Positions 8,362 through 16,935 of a DNA stretch of 38,934 nucleotides are shown here, one piece after another. The stretch comes from Chloroflexota bacterium (lineage in GTDB: Bacteria > Chloroflexota > Limnocylindria > Limnocylindrales > CSP1-4), in the NCBI GenBank assembly GCA_004297395.1, contig SCUO01000088.1, forward strand, positions 1-38,934. Reading direction: 5' to 3'. Below the pieces are notes generated by a model. The model did no database searches and had not been told where the DNA came from. It saw nothing but the letters and a program-made list of their open reading frames with translations. Position 1 is the stretch's first letter, and every line of letters begins with the position of its first letter. The position numbers and the translations under genes were made by a program.

Positions 8362-9276
8362 TCAGGCGAGGGCGCGCAGGAGGGCCAGCACGGTCGCCTC
8401 GGGATGGGTCCGCTGGGGCGAGTGCGGCGCCCCGGCGATCGTGATCACGTGATCACGGCCGAGCTGCGCCGCGATCTTCGGGACCTTCGCTTCCGGGATG
8501 AACCCACCCATCGACCATTCGCCGCGGATCAGCCAGGCCGATGCGGCGGCGGCGTTCGGATGGCGCAGTGCAGCCATGCCGCCGTCCCAGTCGCCGTTGC
8601 CACGGAGGACCGCGAGCACCAGGTCCGGGTTGAACTCGGTCAGCGCCCGCGCCTTGGCGGCGATGTCACCGTCGGTCCACTCGGGATTCGCCAGGCGGAC
8701 GGCGGTCGTGGCGGCCTCGAGCGTGTCGTACGTCCGCTCGGTGGGCTGCTCGGTCAGCGCCACCATCCGGGCGTGCGTCAGGACCGGCGGATCGATGAGG
8801 ACCAGCCTCCCCGGCGCGAGGCCGGCGGCCGGAAGGTGGGCCGTCACCATCGCGCCCCAGGAGTGGCCGACGACGCTGAGCGCGGGCGCGGTAATGGCGC
8901 CTTCCCTCGCCTCGGGTCCGGTGAGGCCGGCCGCGCGGATGAACTTGGCAAGCTCCTGGGCCGTGTCCGCGAAGCGCGTCGACCAGGCATCTGTCCGCGG
9001 CTGCCGGCCGTGCCCGGGCATGTCGATCGCCGTCACCCGGTAGCCCGCTGCAGCGAGCGCCGGCCCGATCCGCCACCAGATCAGCGCGTTGGAGGTCACC
9101 CCGTGGACGAGGAGGAGCGGCGGATCGGCCGCCCGGCCCCATGAGGTCGTTGGCCACCCGTCCCCGACGCCGAGCACCCCGTCCTCGCCGGGCGGTGGAT
9201 CGGCGAGCGCGGCCGCCACCGCGGCGGGCAGGTCGGCTGCGCTGGCGCGAATGGTGTCGAGCGGGGTCGTGCTCAC
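8362..9276 (-). CDS. alpha/beta-fold hydrolase
   Basis: 304-residue alpha/beta hydrolase. The oxyanion-hole motif LLLVHGVTSN (54-63) is followed by AIDMPGHGRQ, the nucleophile elbow GHSWG with Ser139, and the catalytic histidine His285 in GAPHSPQRTHP. The order and spacing fit the epoxide hydrolase / C-C hydrolase / haloperoxidase superfamily; substrate cannot be read from the sequence. The start is GTG at 9276, preceded 7 bases upstream by TACGAT on the same strand and by no Shine-Dalgarno sequence, so the mRNA is probably leaderless. It is divergent from the double-ACT gene and has no obvious functional partner nearby. Confidence 0.85.
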   Translation of the reverse strand: MSTTPLDTIRASAADLPAAVAAALADPPPGEDGVLGVGDGWPTTSWGRAADPPLLLVHGVTSNALIWWRIGPALAAAGYRVTAIDMPGHGRQPRTDAWSTRFADTAQELAKFIRAAGLTGPEAREGAITAPALSVVGHSWGAMVTAHLPAAGLAPGRLVLIDPPVLTHARMVALTEQPTERTYDTLEAATTAVRLANPEWTDGDIAAKARALTEFNPDLVLAVLRGNGDWDGGMAALRHPNAAAASAWLIRGEWSMGGFIPEAKVPKIAAQLGRDHVITIAGAPHSPQRTHPEATVLALLRALA

Positions 9277-9283
9277 GGGATCG

Positions 9284-9289
9284 ATCGTA
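9284..9289 (-). promoter_or_regulatory. -10 hexamer, alpha/beta hydrolase gene, leaderless
   Basis: TACGAT on the minus strand, 7 bases before the GTG start. A TAGGAT at 9321-9326 on the plus strand is the corresponding candidate for the divergent ACT gene, which has a conventional leader. Confidence 0.5.
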
Positions 9290-9374
9290 GCGGCGCGGAC
9301 GCAGGCCCGCGTCGTGGCGGTAGGATGAGCGTCCGGCGCACCCGACCGAGCCTGCCGTTCCGCGGAGGATCCCG

Positions 9375-9764
9375 ATGGCCAACCAGTTCGTCGTCCAGCT
9401 GAAGAACCAGCCCGGGGCGATGGCCGTCCTGGCCGAGGAATTGTCCGCCCGCGGTGTCGATCTGCGGGCGATCGGCGGCGGCGGGATCGGCGATTCGGGC
9501 CACGTGATCATGACCACCGCCGACGACGAGACAACCAAGCAGATCCTCGACGACGGCGGCTACGTCTACGTCGAGGGCGAATCGATCCTCGCCGAGGTCG
9601 ACGACAAGCCCGGCGGGATGGCCCGGATCGCCCGCGCCCTGGCCGAAGCCGGGGTGAACATCTACGGCCACCTGTTCCTCGGTCGCTGGGGCGACCGGGC
9701 GATGTTCGCCTTCGTGGTCGACAAGCCCGACATCGCCCGGCCGATCCTCGAGCACAAGGGCTAG
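9375..9764 (+). CDS. tandem ACT-domain protein
   Basis: 129-residue protein made almost entirely of two ACT-type modules. The first begins FVVQLKNQPGAMAVLAEELSARGVDL, the second SILAEVDDKPGGMARIARALAEAGVNI; both show the beta-strand then N/D-x-P-G-x-(M/L) turn that contacts amino-acid ligands. Such small two-ACT proteins are thought to sense amino acids, but no target enzyme is attached or adjacent. A clear Shine-Dalgarno GGAGG (9364-9368) lies 6 bases before the ATG, and a TAGGAT -10 candidate (9321-9326) lies about 48 bases upstream. A GT87-like gene follows after 48 bases on the same strand. Confidence 0.85.
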   Translation: MANQFVVQLKNQPGAMAVLAEELSARGVDLRAIGGGGIGDSGHVIMTTADDETTKQILDDGGYVYVEGESILAEVDDKPGGMARIARALAEAGVNIYGHLFLGRWGDRAMFAFVVDKPDIARPILEHKG

Positions 9765-9812
9765 CCCGCCAGCTTCGAAGCCCGCGCCGCGACTTCCAAG
9801 GCGTCGGTCGCG

Positions 9813-11213
9813 GTGTCGGCGGACCGCGAGCCGGTCGCGGGCATCGGACGCTCGACCGTCCTGGCCGCAGCGCTCGTCGTCGTGGCCGCGTCGACGTTCG
9901 TCGCCGGACCCGTGCGCTGGGCTGCCGACAACGTCCGCGAGGGCTTTCCCGGCTACTTCACGGCGGCCCGCCTCGTGGCCGAGGGGCGTTGGACTGCGGC
10001 CGTGTACGACGACACCCGCTTCGCCCGGGAGACGCTGGCCGTCACCGACGGCCGCCTCGGCGAGATCTACCGGCCCAACCCGCCGGTCACCTCTCTGGTC
10101 ATGCTGCCCATCGCAGGCCTCGACCTGATGGACGCCAGACGCGCATGGCTGCTCCTCGAGGTCGGGCTGGTCGTCGTGAGCTGGCTGCTGCTCCTCGCCG
10201 CCATCCCGGCCCTGCGCGCCCCGCCCCTGGCCCTCGGGCTCCTCGCTCTCACCCTCGCCTGGACCCCCCTCCAGACCGACATCCGGATGGGCCAGGCCTA
10301 CGTGCCGCTGCTGGCGCTCCACGCGGCGGCCCTGCTGGCGATCGCCGGCCGCCGCGCCCGCGCCGCGCTCGAGGGCAACCCCCCGCTCGAGGGCGAGGCA
10401 CGGATCGAGGTCGGCGCCCCGCTCGAGGTCGGCGCCCCGCTCGAGGTCGGCGCCGCGCGCGCCGTCACGGCCGGCGTTGCGCTGGGGGCTGCGGCAGCCG
10501 CGAAGCTCGCGGCGATCCCGTGGCTGGTCGTCCTCCTGCTCCGCGGCCCTCGCAGCGCGGTGGTCACCGCGCTCGCGACCGCCGCTGCCCTGGCCGCCCT
10601 CACCCTCGGCTTCGCCGGCAACGGCGGCTGGAGCGCCTTTGCCGGCAGCGCCCTGTACGACGTCACGAGCGATCGACCGAGCCTGGCCGTGACGGCCTAT
10701 CAGTCGACCGCCGGGCTCCTCCGCCACCTCCTCGCGGCGGACGCGACGTGGAACCCCGGGGCGCTGGCCAACCTGCCGCTCGTCGCCCGCGGCGTCGGCC
10801 TGGCGGTGAGCGCCTGGGTCGTCGTCGTCACGATCCTCGTCGTCCGCCGGGGCCGGCCCGAGCTCGTTGCCGCCCTGGCCGTGACCGCCGGCGTCCTGGC
10901 CCTCAACGTCGCCCAGGAGTACGCGTTCACGCTGCTGCTCCTTCCGGCAGCCGTCGCGCTCGGCCGGTGCGCGGCCTCGAGCGAGGTCCGTCCGGCCTGG
11001 ACCGCCTGGCTTGCCGTCGCGATCGCCCTCATTGCCGCGCCGCTGCCGTATCGCAGCCCGGTCCTCGACGACGGCTGGCTGGCGCTGCTCGCCTACCCCC
11101 GGCTGTACGGCGCCTGGCTCCTGTGGGCCTGGCTCGCCCGGGAGATCGCCACGGAGCCGGCCGAGATCGCCGTCCCGCCAGACTCTCAGCGGGGAACGCC
11201 CGAGACCCGATAG
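9813..11213 (+). CDS. GT87/DUF2029-like polytopic membrane glycosyltransferase
   Basis: 466-residue integral membrane protein with about ten hydrophobic segments. The motif order (an early loop FPGYFTAARLVAEGR, then YRPNPPVTSLVMLPIAGL, and a later QTDIRMGQAYVPLLAL) is typical of DUF2029/GT87 polyprenyl-phosphate-sugar-dependent mannosyltransferases. These act on the outer face of the membrane in cell-envelope glycan assembly. Residues 185-214 form five imperfect hexapeptide repeats (PLEVGA type) in a loop. The start is GTG at 9813; no strong ribosome site is seen. The last 28 bases overlap the convergent sugar dehydrogenase gene. Sugar donor and acceptor are unknown. Confidence 0.75.
   Translation: MSADREPVAGIGRSTVLAAALVVVAASTFVAGPVRWAADNVREGFPGYFTAARLVAEGRWTAAVYDDTRFARETLAVTDGRLGEIYRPNPPVTSLVMLPIAGLDLMDARRAWLLLEVGLVVVSWLLLLAAIPALRAPPLALGLLALTLAWTPLQTDIRMGQAYVPLLALHAAALLAIAGRRARAALEGNPPLEGEARIEVGAPLEVGAPLEVGAARAVTAGVALGAAAAAKLAAIPWLVVLLLRGPRSAVVTALATAAALAALTLGFAGNGGWSAFAGSALYDVTSDRPSLAVTAYQSTAGLLRHLLAADATWNPGALANLPLVARGVGLAVSAWVVVVTILVVRRGRPELVAALAVTAGVLALNVAQEYAFTLLLLPAAVALGRCAASSEVRPAWTAWLAVAIALIAAPLPYRSPVLDDGWLALLAYPRLYGAWLLWAWLAREIATEPAEIAVPPDSQRGTPETR
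10365..10454 (+). repeat. five tandem 18-bp units inside the GT87-like gene
   Basis: Units start at 10365, 10383, 10401, 10419 and 10437. The last two are identical (CCGCTCGAGGTCGGCGCC) and earlier units have diverged. The period is a multiple of three, so copy-number change would alter the loop length by six residues without breaking the frame. Confidence 0.85.
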
Positions 11214-12631
11214 ATCGGACCGTCGAGGTCGGCCGCGTAGAGCTCACCGGACTCGTCCTCGCCGTAGCCGGCGATCCCCGATGACGTGTCATCGACGAGG
11301 ACGAGCGCCTGGGGCCCGGAGGCCGCCGCGGCGACGGCCCAGGTGAAGCCGGTGCACTCGTCGCTGAAGATGTAGCCGCCGCGGAGTGCCGGGTAGGCCG
11401 ACCCGCGATAGACGTTCCCGCCGATGACGGCGCAGTGGCCGCCGACGTGCGGGTACTCGACGACCGGCAGGGTCAGGCCGCTGGTCGGGCAGTCCGGGCT
11501 CGGATTGAAGCAGTGGCTGCCCTCCATGATCCGCCAGCCGAAGTTGAGGCCTCCGACGCCCGCCCGGGCGACATCGACCTCCTCCCACTCGCCCTGGCCG
11601 ACGTCGCCGAGCCAGAGGTCGCCGGTTGACCGGTCGAACGAGAATCGGAACGGGTTGCGGAGGCCGTACAGCCAGATCTCGTCGGCGCCGGCCCCGCCGA
11701 CGAACGGGTTGGAACCCGGGATCGCATAGCCGGTCGCCGGGCTGACGTCGAGGCGCAGGATCTTGCCCAGCAGGCTGTCCTTGTTCTGGGCCCGGTTGCC
11801 GGGGTCACCGCCGTCGCCACCGTCACCGAGGGCGATGTAGAGGTAGCCGTCCGGTCCGAAGTTGATGGCCCCGCCGTTATGGTTGGCGAAGGGCTGGTCG
11901 ATCGCGATGACGAGCGCCTCGCTGCCCGGGATCACAACGTTCGGCGCTCCGGGATCCACCCGGAAGGAGGCGACGACGGTGTCGCCGGCCGTGTTCGTGT
12001 AGTCGACGAAGACGCGGTTGTCGGTGGGGTAGGAGGGGTGGAACGCAATCCCGAGGAGGCCCTGCTCGCCGCCGCCCGAGACCTGGCCGGAGATGTCGAG
12101 GAACGGGGTCGCGGTCACGGTCCCACCGCTCACGATGTAGACCTTGCCGCCCTGGTCGGCGACGAACAGGCGGCCGCTGCCGTCGCCCGCGTTCGTGATC
12201 GCGAGCGGCCGGCCCGGGACGGTCGTGACGGTGCTGAAGCCGACAGCCACCCTGTTCGGGTCCCAACCGCTGACCGTCGGGGCCGGGGTGATGACCGGGG
12301 TCGGGGCGGGCGTGGGCGTGGGCCTCGGGCTGGGCTTCGGCGTTGGCTTGGCTGTCGGCTCGGCGGTCGCAGGGGTCGACGCGGACGGGGCCGTCGAGGC
12401 CGACGCCGAGGGATCCGGGCTGCCGCTCGTGCCCGGGGGCGACGAGCTCCGAGGCGTCGCCGAGGCCGGAGCCGAGGTGCGGGCCGTGGCCGACGCGTCG
12501 GCCGAGGTGGACGCTCCGGGCGTCGCAGACGGCGGGGCCGAGAAGGGGAGCGGGCCCGTGGTGCAGCCGGCCACGACGGCCAGCATCACCAGCCGGAGCG
12601 GCACGCGCCTCGGAAGGCCCCCGAATCCCAC
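11186..12631 (-). CDS. PQQ-dependent sugar dehydrogenase-like lipoprotein
   Basis: 481-residue exported protein. The signal peptide ends in a lipobox VAGC (Cys23), and residues 31-120 form a Ser/Ala then Thr/Pro-rich linker. A soluble glucose/sorbosone dehydrogenase-type beta-propeller follows: GRLFVADQGGKVYIV, GGGEQGLLGIAFHP, FANHNGGAINFGPDGYLYIA with the likely catalytic His251, LGDGGDGGDP (Ca/PQQ region), YGLRNPFRFSFD, and LNFGWRIMEG. Known members oxidise aldoses or related compounds with PQQ; no PQQ synthesis genes are in view. The start is GTG at 12631, 6 bases after TAGATT, which suggests a leaderless mRNA. It overlaps the GT87-like gene tail-to-tail by 28 bases. Confidence 0.87.
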   Translation of the reverse strand: MGFGGLPRRVPLRLVMLAVVAGCTTGPLPFSAPPSATPGASTSADASATARTSAPASATPRSSSPPGTSGSPDPSASASTAPSASTPATAEPTAKPTPKPSPRPTPTPAPTPVITPAPTVSGWDPNRVAVGFSTVTTVPGRPLAITNAGDGSGRLFVADQGGKVYIVSGGTVTATPFLDISGQVSGGGEQGLLGIAFHPSYPTDNRVFVDYTNTAGDTVVASFRVDPGAPNVVIPGSEALVIAIDQPFANHNGGAINFGPDGYLYIALGDGGDGGDPGNRAQNKDSLLGKILRLDVSPATGYAIPGSNPFVGGAGADEIWLYGLRNPFRFSFDRSTGDLWLGDVGQGEWEEVDVARAGVGGLNFGWRIMEGSHCFNPSPDCPTSGLTLPVVEYPHVGGHCAVIGGNVYRGSAYPALRGGYIFSDECTGFTWAVAAAASGPQALVLVDDTSSGIAGYGEDESGELYAADLDGPIYRVSGVPR

Positions 12632-12637
12632 GACCCC

Positions 12638-12643
12638 AATCTA
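12638..12643 (-). promoter_or_regulatory. -10 hexamer, sugar dehydrogenase gene, leaderless
   Basis: TAGATT on the minus strand, 6 bases before the GTG start at 12631, with no Shine-Dalgarno sequence. Confidence 0.5.
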
Positions 12644-12685
12644 CGCGAACGAGGCGGATTCGCCCAATGGCACGATCGGGTGGAG

Positions 12686-12761
12686 TGGAGCGGGAGACGA
12701 GGTTCGAACTCGCGACATTCAGCTTGGAAGGCTGACGCTCTGCCAACTGAGCTACTCCCGC
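12686..12761 (-). tRNA. tRNA-Gly(TCC)
   Basis: Complete 76-base cloverleaf on the minus strand. Acceptor arms GCGGGAG and CTCCCGC pair perfectly. The D-arm follows (TAGCTCAGTTGGCAGAGC), then the anticodon stem TCAGC/GCTGA enclosing loop CTTCCAA, giving anticodon TCC, which reads GGA (and probably GGG). The T-arm contains GTTCGAAC. The discriminator is T and the 3' CCA is encoded in the DNA. It sits between the DUF6493-like gene and the sugar dehydrogenase gene, all on the same strand. Confidence 0.97.
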
Positions 12762-12770
12762 GCGCCCTCA

Positions 12771-12776
12771 ATCGTA
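12771..12776 (-). promoter_or_regulatory. -10 hexamer for tRNA-Gly
   Basis: TACGAT on the minus strand ends 9 bases before the mature tRNA 5' end, so the primary transcript would have almost no 5' leader. It is the same hexamer used before several leaderless protein genes here, which helps to calibrate that motif. Confidence 0.55.
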
Positions 12777-12817
12777 GCCGACCCCGTGCCGCTGGGCCGC
12801 GAGCGGAGGGAGGCGGG

Positions 12818-15538
12818 TCAGGCACGGGCCAGGATCGAGCGGGCGAGACGGCCGGCCTGGCCGCCCGCGCTGGCAAGGGTGGCAAGCGTCGCTCGGCCCG
12901 CGGATCCAGGGGGCAGCCCCGCGCCGGCGAGGATCTCGTCGTAGGCCCGCAGCAGCGGCACGAGCTTCGCCGTCGGCCGCTCGGCGAGGGCGGGCAGGAC
13001 TCCGGCGATCGCCTCGGCGACCGCGCCGGCGTGGCCGGGCGAATCGGTCGCCACGGCCGCGAGCGATTCGGCCCAGCGGTTGGGTCGATCCACCGCCACG
13101 GCGGCTGCAGCCGTCAGTCCTTCGGCCAGATCGGACGCGGTCAGGCGACCGTCGGCCAGGGCCATCCGCACGATGTCGGCCGCGAGCCCACGCTCACCTG
13201 CCTCCCTGGCTCCGAGTGCGATCCCGACGAGCCGCCGGGCCTGTGGTCCGAGCGACGTCACCGGGTCGACAAACGGCTCGAGATAGACGCGGTTCGCCCA
13301 CTCAGCCGACCACCAGTCGACGTTGCGGGCCAGCGGCCCGGATCCGACCGCGGCCCAGGCCTCACGGTAGCCGGGCTGGATGGTCGCCATCCAGCGGAGC
13401 ATCGCGGGCTCGGACCGGCCGGACCAGGCGAACACGGACGCCTCGCGGAGGATCAGGACCGTCGGCAGATCGGCCGACACGGTCCCGGTCGGGGCGGGCC
13501 AAACGTCGAGGGCGGGACTTCCGCCGAGGATGGTGGGCTTCCGGTGGACGAGGGCAACCCGAGCCGACAGCCCGGCATCCGGCCCGAGACCGGGGTGCGC
13601 TGCCTCGACGCGCTCGTCGTCCTCGCCCGGCGCGCGGACGCGAGCCGCGGCGATCCACCAGGCGGCGGTCGGCCCGACGGGCTCGTCGCCGCCCAGCGCA
13701 TAGCGGACGGCCGCCCCCGGCTCGCCATCCAGGGTCCGCGCCGCGGCGAGGGCCTCGGACCGTCCGTCCGGCGCCAACCGCAGGAGCGCAGCGACGAGAT
13801 CGAGCCTCGAGGCCGGCGGGCGCAGTTGCAGCCGCTCGACCAGGACGACGGGATCGATCCAGCCGCCGCGGTGCGTCGGGGCCGAGACGCCGCGGAACGG
13901 CCGACCCGCGGCCGCGGCCTCGGCGACCTCACGCGCCCGTCCCGAGAGGAAGGCGCCTGCGCCTGGGTCGGTCGAGCCGTACCCGGCGCCAGCCGTCACG
14001 ACCTCGCCGGTCGTCCAGGCGAGGAGGAGGGCCGCCACGTCGGCCCGTGGGTCGAAGCCGCTGAATGGTGAACTCTCCCGCCGGGCGAGGATCTTCCGGG
14101 CCCGCTTCGCGAGGGGAGCGGTCAGGCGCGCGAACCCGTTGGGTCGATCGGCCCCGAACCGGCCCACGGCGTCGAGGACGCGCTCGAGGTCGTCGGCCGG
14201 CTCACCGGTCTCGACGACCGACACGGCGATGTCGACGAGGGCGTCGATCGACGCCAGCGGCTCGATGGCGCGCTCGGCATCGAGCGGCGTGGGTCGGCCG
14301 GGTGCAGGCGGAATCACCGAGTGCGGCCCGGGATCGGCTGTGGGTTCCGCCCGGGTCGTACCGGCATGTTGCGAGCCGCCGCCGCCATCTCCGCCGCCGA
14401 GGCGGGCGAGCAGGGCGGCGGCGGACGTTCGCTGTGAGGCCGCAATGCCCCCGAGGCGGGCCGCCATGGCGGTCGCGACGGCAGCGTCCATCCCGAGAAC
14501 GAGCTTGCCGATGAGCGCGATGGCCGCGCGCTGCACGTCGGCGGAGGCGTTGGCGAGGGCCTCCGTCGCGGTGATGGCGGCACGTCGCGGGTCAGCCGTG
14601 GATCCGGCTCCCGCCCCTGCGACAAGGTCGAGGCCGGACATCGCGGTTCCCGCGGGCCCGTCGGCCAGCACGGGTCCGATGCGATCGAGCAGGGCATCCG
14701 ACGGCAGCCGGCCGGCACGCGAGAGCCGGATCAGTGCGGCGACGGTGAACGACACCGTGGGCCCGACCCGGCTGCGGAGCAGTCGCAGATACGCCTCGGC
14801 GCGTTCGGCCCGCTCCTCGTCGGTGGGTGCCAGCGACTCGTGGAAGCGCGAGTACCAGCCAGCGCGGTACGTCGAGAAGTCGCGCCCCAGGGCGTCGAGG
14901 CTGGCATCGAGGAGGCGAGCGCGCATTCCCGGACCGGACGCGGCCAGCTCCCGGAACACGGTGCCCCAACCATCGCCGAAGAACTTCTCGTGGTTGGCGA
15001 GACTGTCCTCGCCGCCACCCTCGACCTCGAACAGGCGCCAGACCTCGACGTCGAGGAGCCACGGGTCGTCGGCCCGGAGCTCGGCGAGGCTCCGGTAGCG
15101 GGTGCCGGCCAGCATGGCGATGGTGTAGGAGGGGCGGTCGGGCCGGGCCACGACGCCGTCCCGGACGAGTGGCCGGACGACTCGCCAGGCCCGACCGCCG
15201 ACCTCGTCGAGGAGGAACTCGACGATCGGGCCGAGCCGCTCCGGGGAGCGCCGCCGGAGGACGTCCTCGAGGCCGGCCGAGATGTGGTTCGAGCGCCAGC
15301 CGAGCCGGCGGATGTCGGTGACGGTCAGGATGCCGTAGGCGGCCATGAGCGCCGGTCCGAGACTCCCGAGGCCATCGATGCCGCGCTTCGCCACCCCGGC
15401 CACGAGGCGGCGCGCGACCGGAACGAGCTCTGCTCGCTCGGCCTCCGACAGCTCGGCGAGGAGGGCTCGGGCGGCGATCTCGTCGCGCGCCGCGAAGGCC
15501 GCCTCGAGCGCCGCCTCGAGCTCCTCAGCCGGCGTCAC
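12818..15538 (-). CDS. DUF6493-like alpha-helical repeat protein
   Basis: 906-residue soluble protein dominated by Ala/Leu-rich helices, suggesting an alpha-solenoid. The segment around residues 225-265 (DFSTYRAGWYSRFHESLAPT followed by an EERAERAEAYLRLL helix) closely resembles what I know of the DUF6493 family, whose genes commonly neighbour SWIM zinc-finger genes. A Gly-rich break near residues 383-410 separates N- and C-terminal helical halves. No enzymatic motif is visible. The start is GTG at 15538, overlapping the end of the SWIM gene by 14 bases, so translation is probably coupled and the two proteins likely work together. Related loci in other bacteria also encode a MoxR-type AAA ATPase and VWA protein, absent here. 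Confidence 0.75.
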   Translation of the reverse strand: MTPAEELEAALEAAFAARDEIAARALLAELSEAERAELVPVARRLVAGVAKRGIDGLGSLGPALMAAYGILTVTDIRRLGWRSNHISAGLEDVLRRRSPERLGPIVEFLLDEVGGRAWRVVRPLVRDGVVARPDRPSYTIAMLAGTRYRSLAELRADDPWLLDVEVWRLFEVEGGGEDSLANHEKFFGDGWGTVFRELAASGPGMRARLLDASLDALGRDFSTYRAGWYSRFHESLAPTDEERAERAEAYLRLLRSRVGPTVSFTVAALIRLSRAGRLPSDALLDRIGPVLADGPAGTAMSGLDLVAGAGAGSTADPRRAAITATEALANASADVQRAAIALIGKLVLGMDAAVATAMAARLGGIAASQRTSAAALLARLGGGDGGGGSQHAGTTRAEPTADPGPHSVIPPAPGRPTPLDAERAIEPLASIDALVDIAVSVVETGEPADDLERVLDAVGRFGADRPNGFARLTAPLAKRARKILARRESSPFSGFDPRADVAALLLAWTTGEVVTAGAGYGSTDPGAGAFLSGRAREVAEAAAAGRPFRGVSAPTHRGGWIDPVVLVERLQLRPPASRLDLVAALLRLAPDGRSEALAAARTLDGEPGAAVRYALGGDEPVGPTAAWWIAAARVRAPGEDDERVEAAHPGLGPDAGLSARVALVHRKPTILGGSPALDVWPAPTGTVSADLPTVLILREASVFAWSGRSEPAMLRWMATIQPGYREAWAAVGSGPLARNVDWWSAEWANRVYLEPFVDPVTSLGPQARRLVGIALGAREAGERGLAADIVRMALADGRLTASDLAEGLTAAAAVAVDRPNRWAESLAAVATDSPGHAGAVAEAIAGVLPALAERPTAKLVPLLRAYDEILAGAGLPPGSAGRATLATLASAGGQAGRLARSILARA

Positions 15539-16898
15539 CGGCCGCCACGAGCTGGACCGCCAGGACGTGCTTGCAGGGACCGCGATCGCCGCGATGGCGG
15601 CCGTACCACGGGCAGGTGCAGCTCCAGCCGCCCGCGGTCTCGCGGACGCGATAGTCCGCGCCGGCGCCGCTGACCCAGCCCTCGATCAACGGCCCCTCAC
15701 CAGGGTCGAGGCGGACGGCGGCCCGCTCGACGAGCTGCCGGGCAGCCCGGAGCCGTGGCTGCTGGCGCTCTGCGCCGCCGGCGTCGAACGGCAGCTCGCG
15801 CCGGAAGAAGCCGCCCTCGGCCAGGTCGTAGCCGACGATGCCCGAGACGGCCAGCGCGGCCAGGGCTCCCTCGACCTCATCGCGCGAGCGCCCCGTGGAT
15901 GCGGCCAGCGCGGCGACGTCGAGGCGTGGCTCCCAGCCGAGGGCGCCACGAACCGCCGCGACCGCAGCGTTCGGTGCCGCGTCCGCCAGGCGATGGAGCG
16001 CCCGGCCCTCGCCCGAGAATCCGCGCCACACCTCCGGGCTGAGAACGAGCGTCAGGCGGGAGCCCGGCACCTCGACCTGCCAGGCCGTGCTGCCGTCGCC
16101 ACCGACCGCCCAGATGCGGCAGGACGTGGCATGCCTGGCGACGCGCTGGAACAGTCGCAGCCGGCTCATCCCGGCGACGGCGACGGCCCCGCCGCCCGGA
16201 TCATGGTGCAGCACCCGGAGACGCCGGCTCCCGTCCGGGGCGAGCCACGCCGGCCGCGGGGAGGGCTGCTTCGGGATCGAACGGAAGAAGGCACGGACGC
16301 CGGTGGCGTCGAGGTCGGCCAGCGGAGCCAGCTCCGCCTGGATCGCCTGGACCTCGAGGAAGCCGCGAAGCCAGCGCGAGGGCAGGGGCACCCGGCGCTC
16401 GACGGCCGTGGCCCCGTCGGTCCGGATCTCGACTTCAGAGGCACCGATCGCCAGCCCCAGTTCGCCACCCTCCTGGACGCCGGCCAGCGCGGTCCGGAGG
16501 GCCGGCCCGAAGTCGACGTTCGTGGTTCCCCGGCCGAGCACGTCGCCGGCGTAGGCCGCCGGGGTCAGGTCGACCCGGCCGTAGACGCTGCAGCAGGCCG
16601 AGAAGGCCTCGAACCGCAGCCGGTCGTCGGCGCAGGTCGCGACCGGGTCGGCCAGCTCCAGGATCCGCTTCAGCATCTGGGCCGGCACGTGAAAGCGCGA
16701 GCGCGCGACGTCGCCGAGCGTCAGGAGCAGGTCGGCCGCCACCACCGGCAGGAGGAGGCGCCCGCGGAAGAGGCGGGGGTTCGGTGCCGGACCGCCCGAC
16801 GTCGCGAGCCGGAGCCGGTGCCGATCGCCGTCGACGACGAGCGACGACGGGAATGCGTACCGGTACGTCTGTTCCAGGACCGGCGGCGCGAGGGCCAA
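15525..16898 (-). CDS. SWIM zinc-finger protein
   Basis: 457-residue protein with a C-terminal SWIM zinc finger, CxCx12CxH (Cys427, Cys429, Cys442, His444), within a WSCTCPWYGRHRGDRGPCKH segment. SWIM domains bind zinc and are proposed to contact DNA or proteins. The first 400 residues carry no motif I recognise, apart from a helix-turn-helix-like stretch around LAASTGRSRDEVEGALAAL. The start is TTG at 16898, preceded by a GGGGGAGGGG purine run; no ATG or GTG is available nearby in frame. It is first of a two-gene unit with the DUF6493-like gene. E. coli YehQ is a SWIM protein within a MoxR/VWA locus, but equivalence is not shown. Function unknown. Confidence 0.82.
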   Translation of the reverse strand: MALAPPVLEQTYRYAFPSSLVVDGDRHRLRLATSGGPAPNPRLFRGRLLLPVVAADLLLTLGDVARSRFHVPAQMLKRILELADPVATCADDRLRFEAFSACCSVYGRVDLTPAAYAGDVLGRGTTNVDFGPALRTALAGVQEGGELGLAIGASEVEIRTDGATAVERRVPLPSRWLRGFLEVQAIQAELAPLADLDATGVRAFFRSIPKQPSPRPAWLAPDGSRRLRVLHHDPGGGAVAVAGMSRLRLFQRVARHATSCRIWAVGGDGSTAWQVEVPGSRLTLVLSPEVWRGFSGEGRALHRLADAAPNAAVAAVRGALGWEPRLDVAALAASTGRSRDEVEGALAALAVSGIVGYDLAEGGFFRRELPFDAGGAERQQPRLRAARQLVERAAVRLDPGEGPLIEGWVSGAGADYRVRETAGGWSCTCPWYGRHRGDRGPCKHVLAVQLVAAGDAG

Positions 16899-16935
16899 AG
16901 CTAGCCCCTCCCCCGATACAGCCCCCGCCCGCAGG

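Noticed and set aside
11879..14071. A 730-codon plus-strand open frame across the sugar dehydrogenase, tRNA and DUF6493-like genes
   Set aside because: It runs through the tRNA and opposite two supported genes; low-complexity Arg/Gly composition marks it as a shadow frame.
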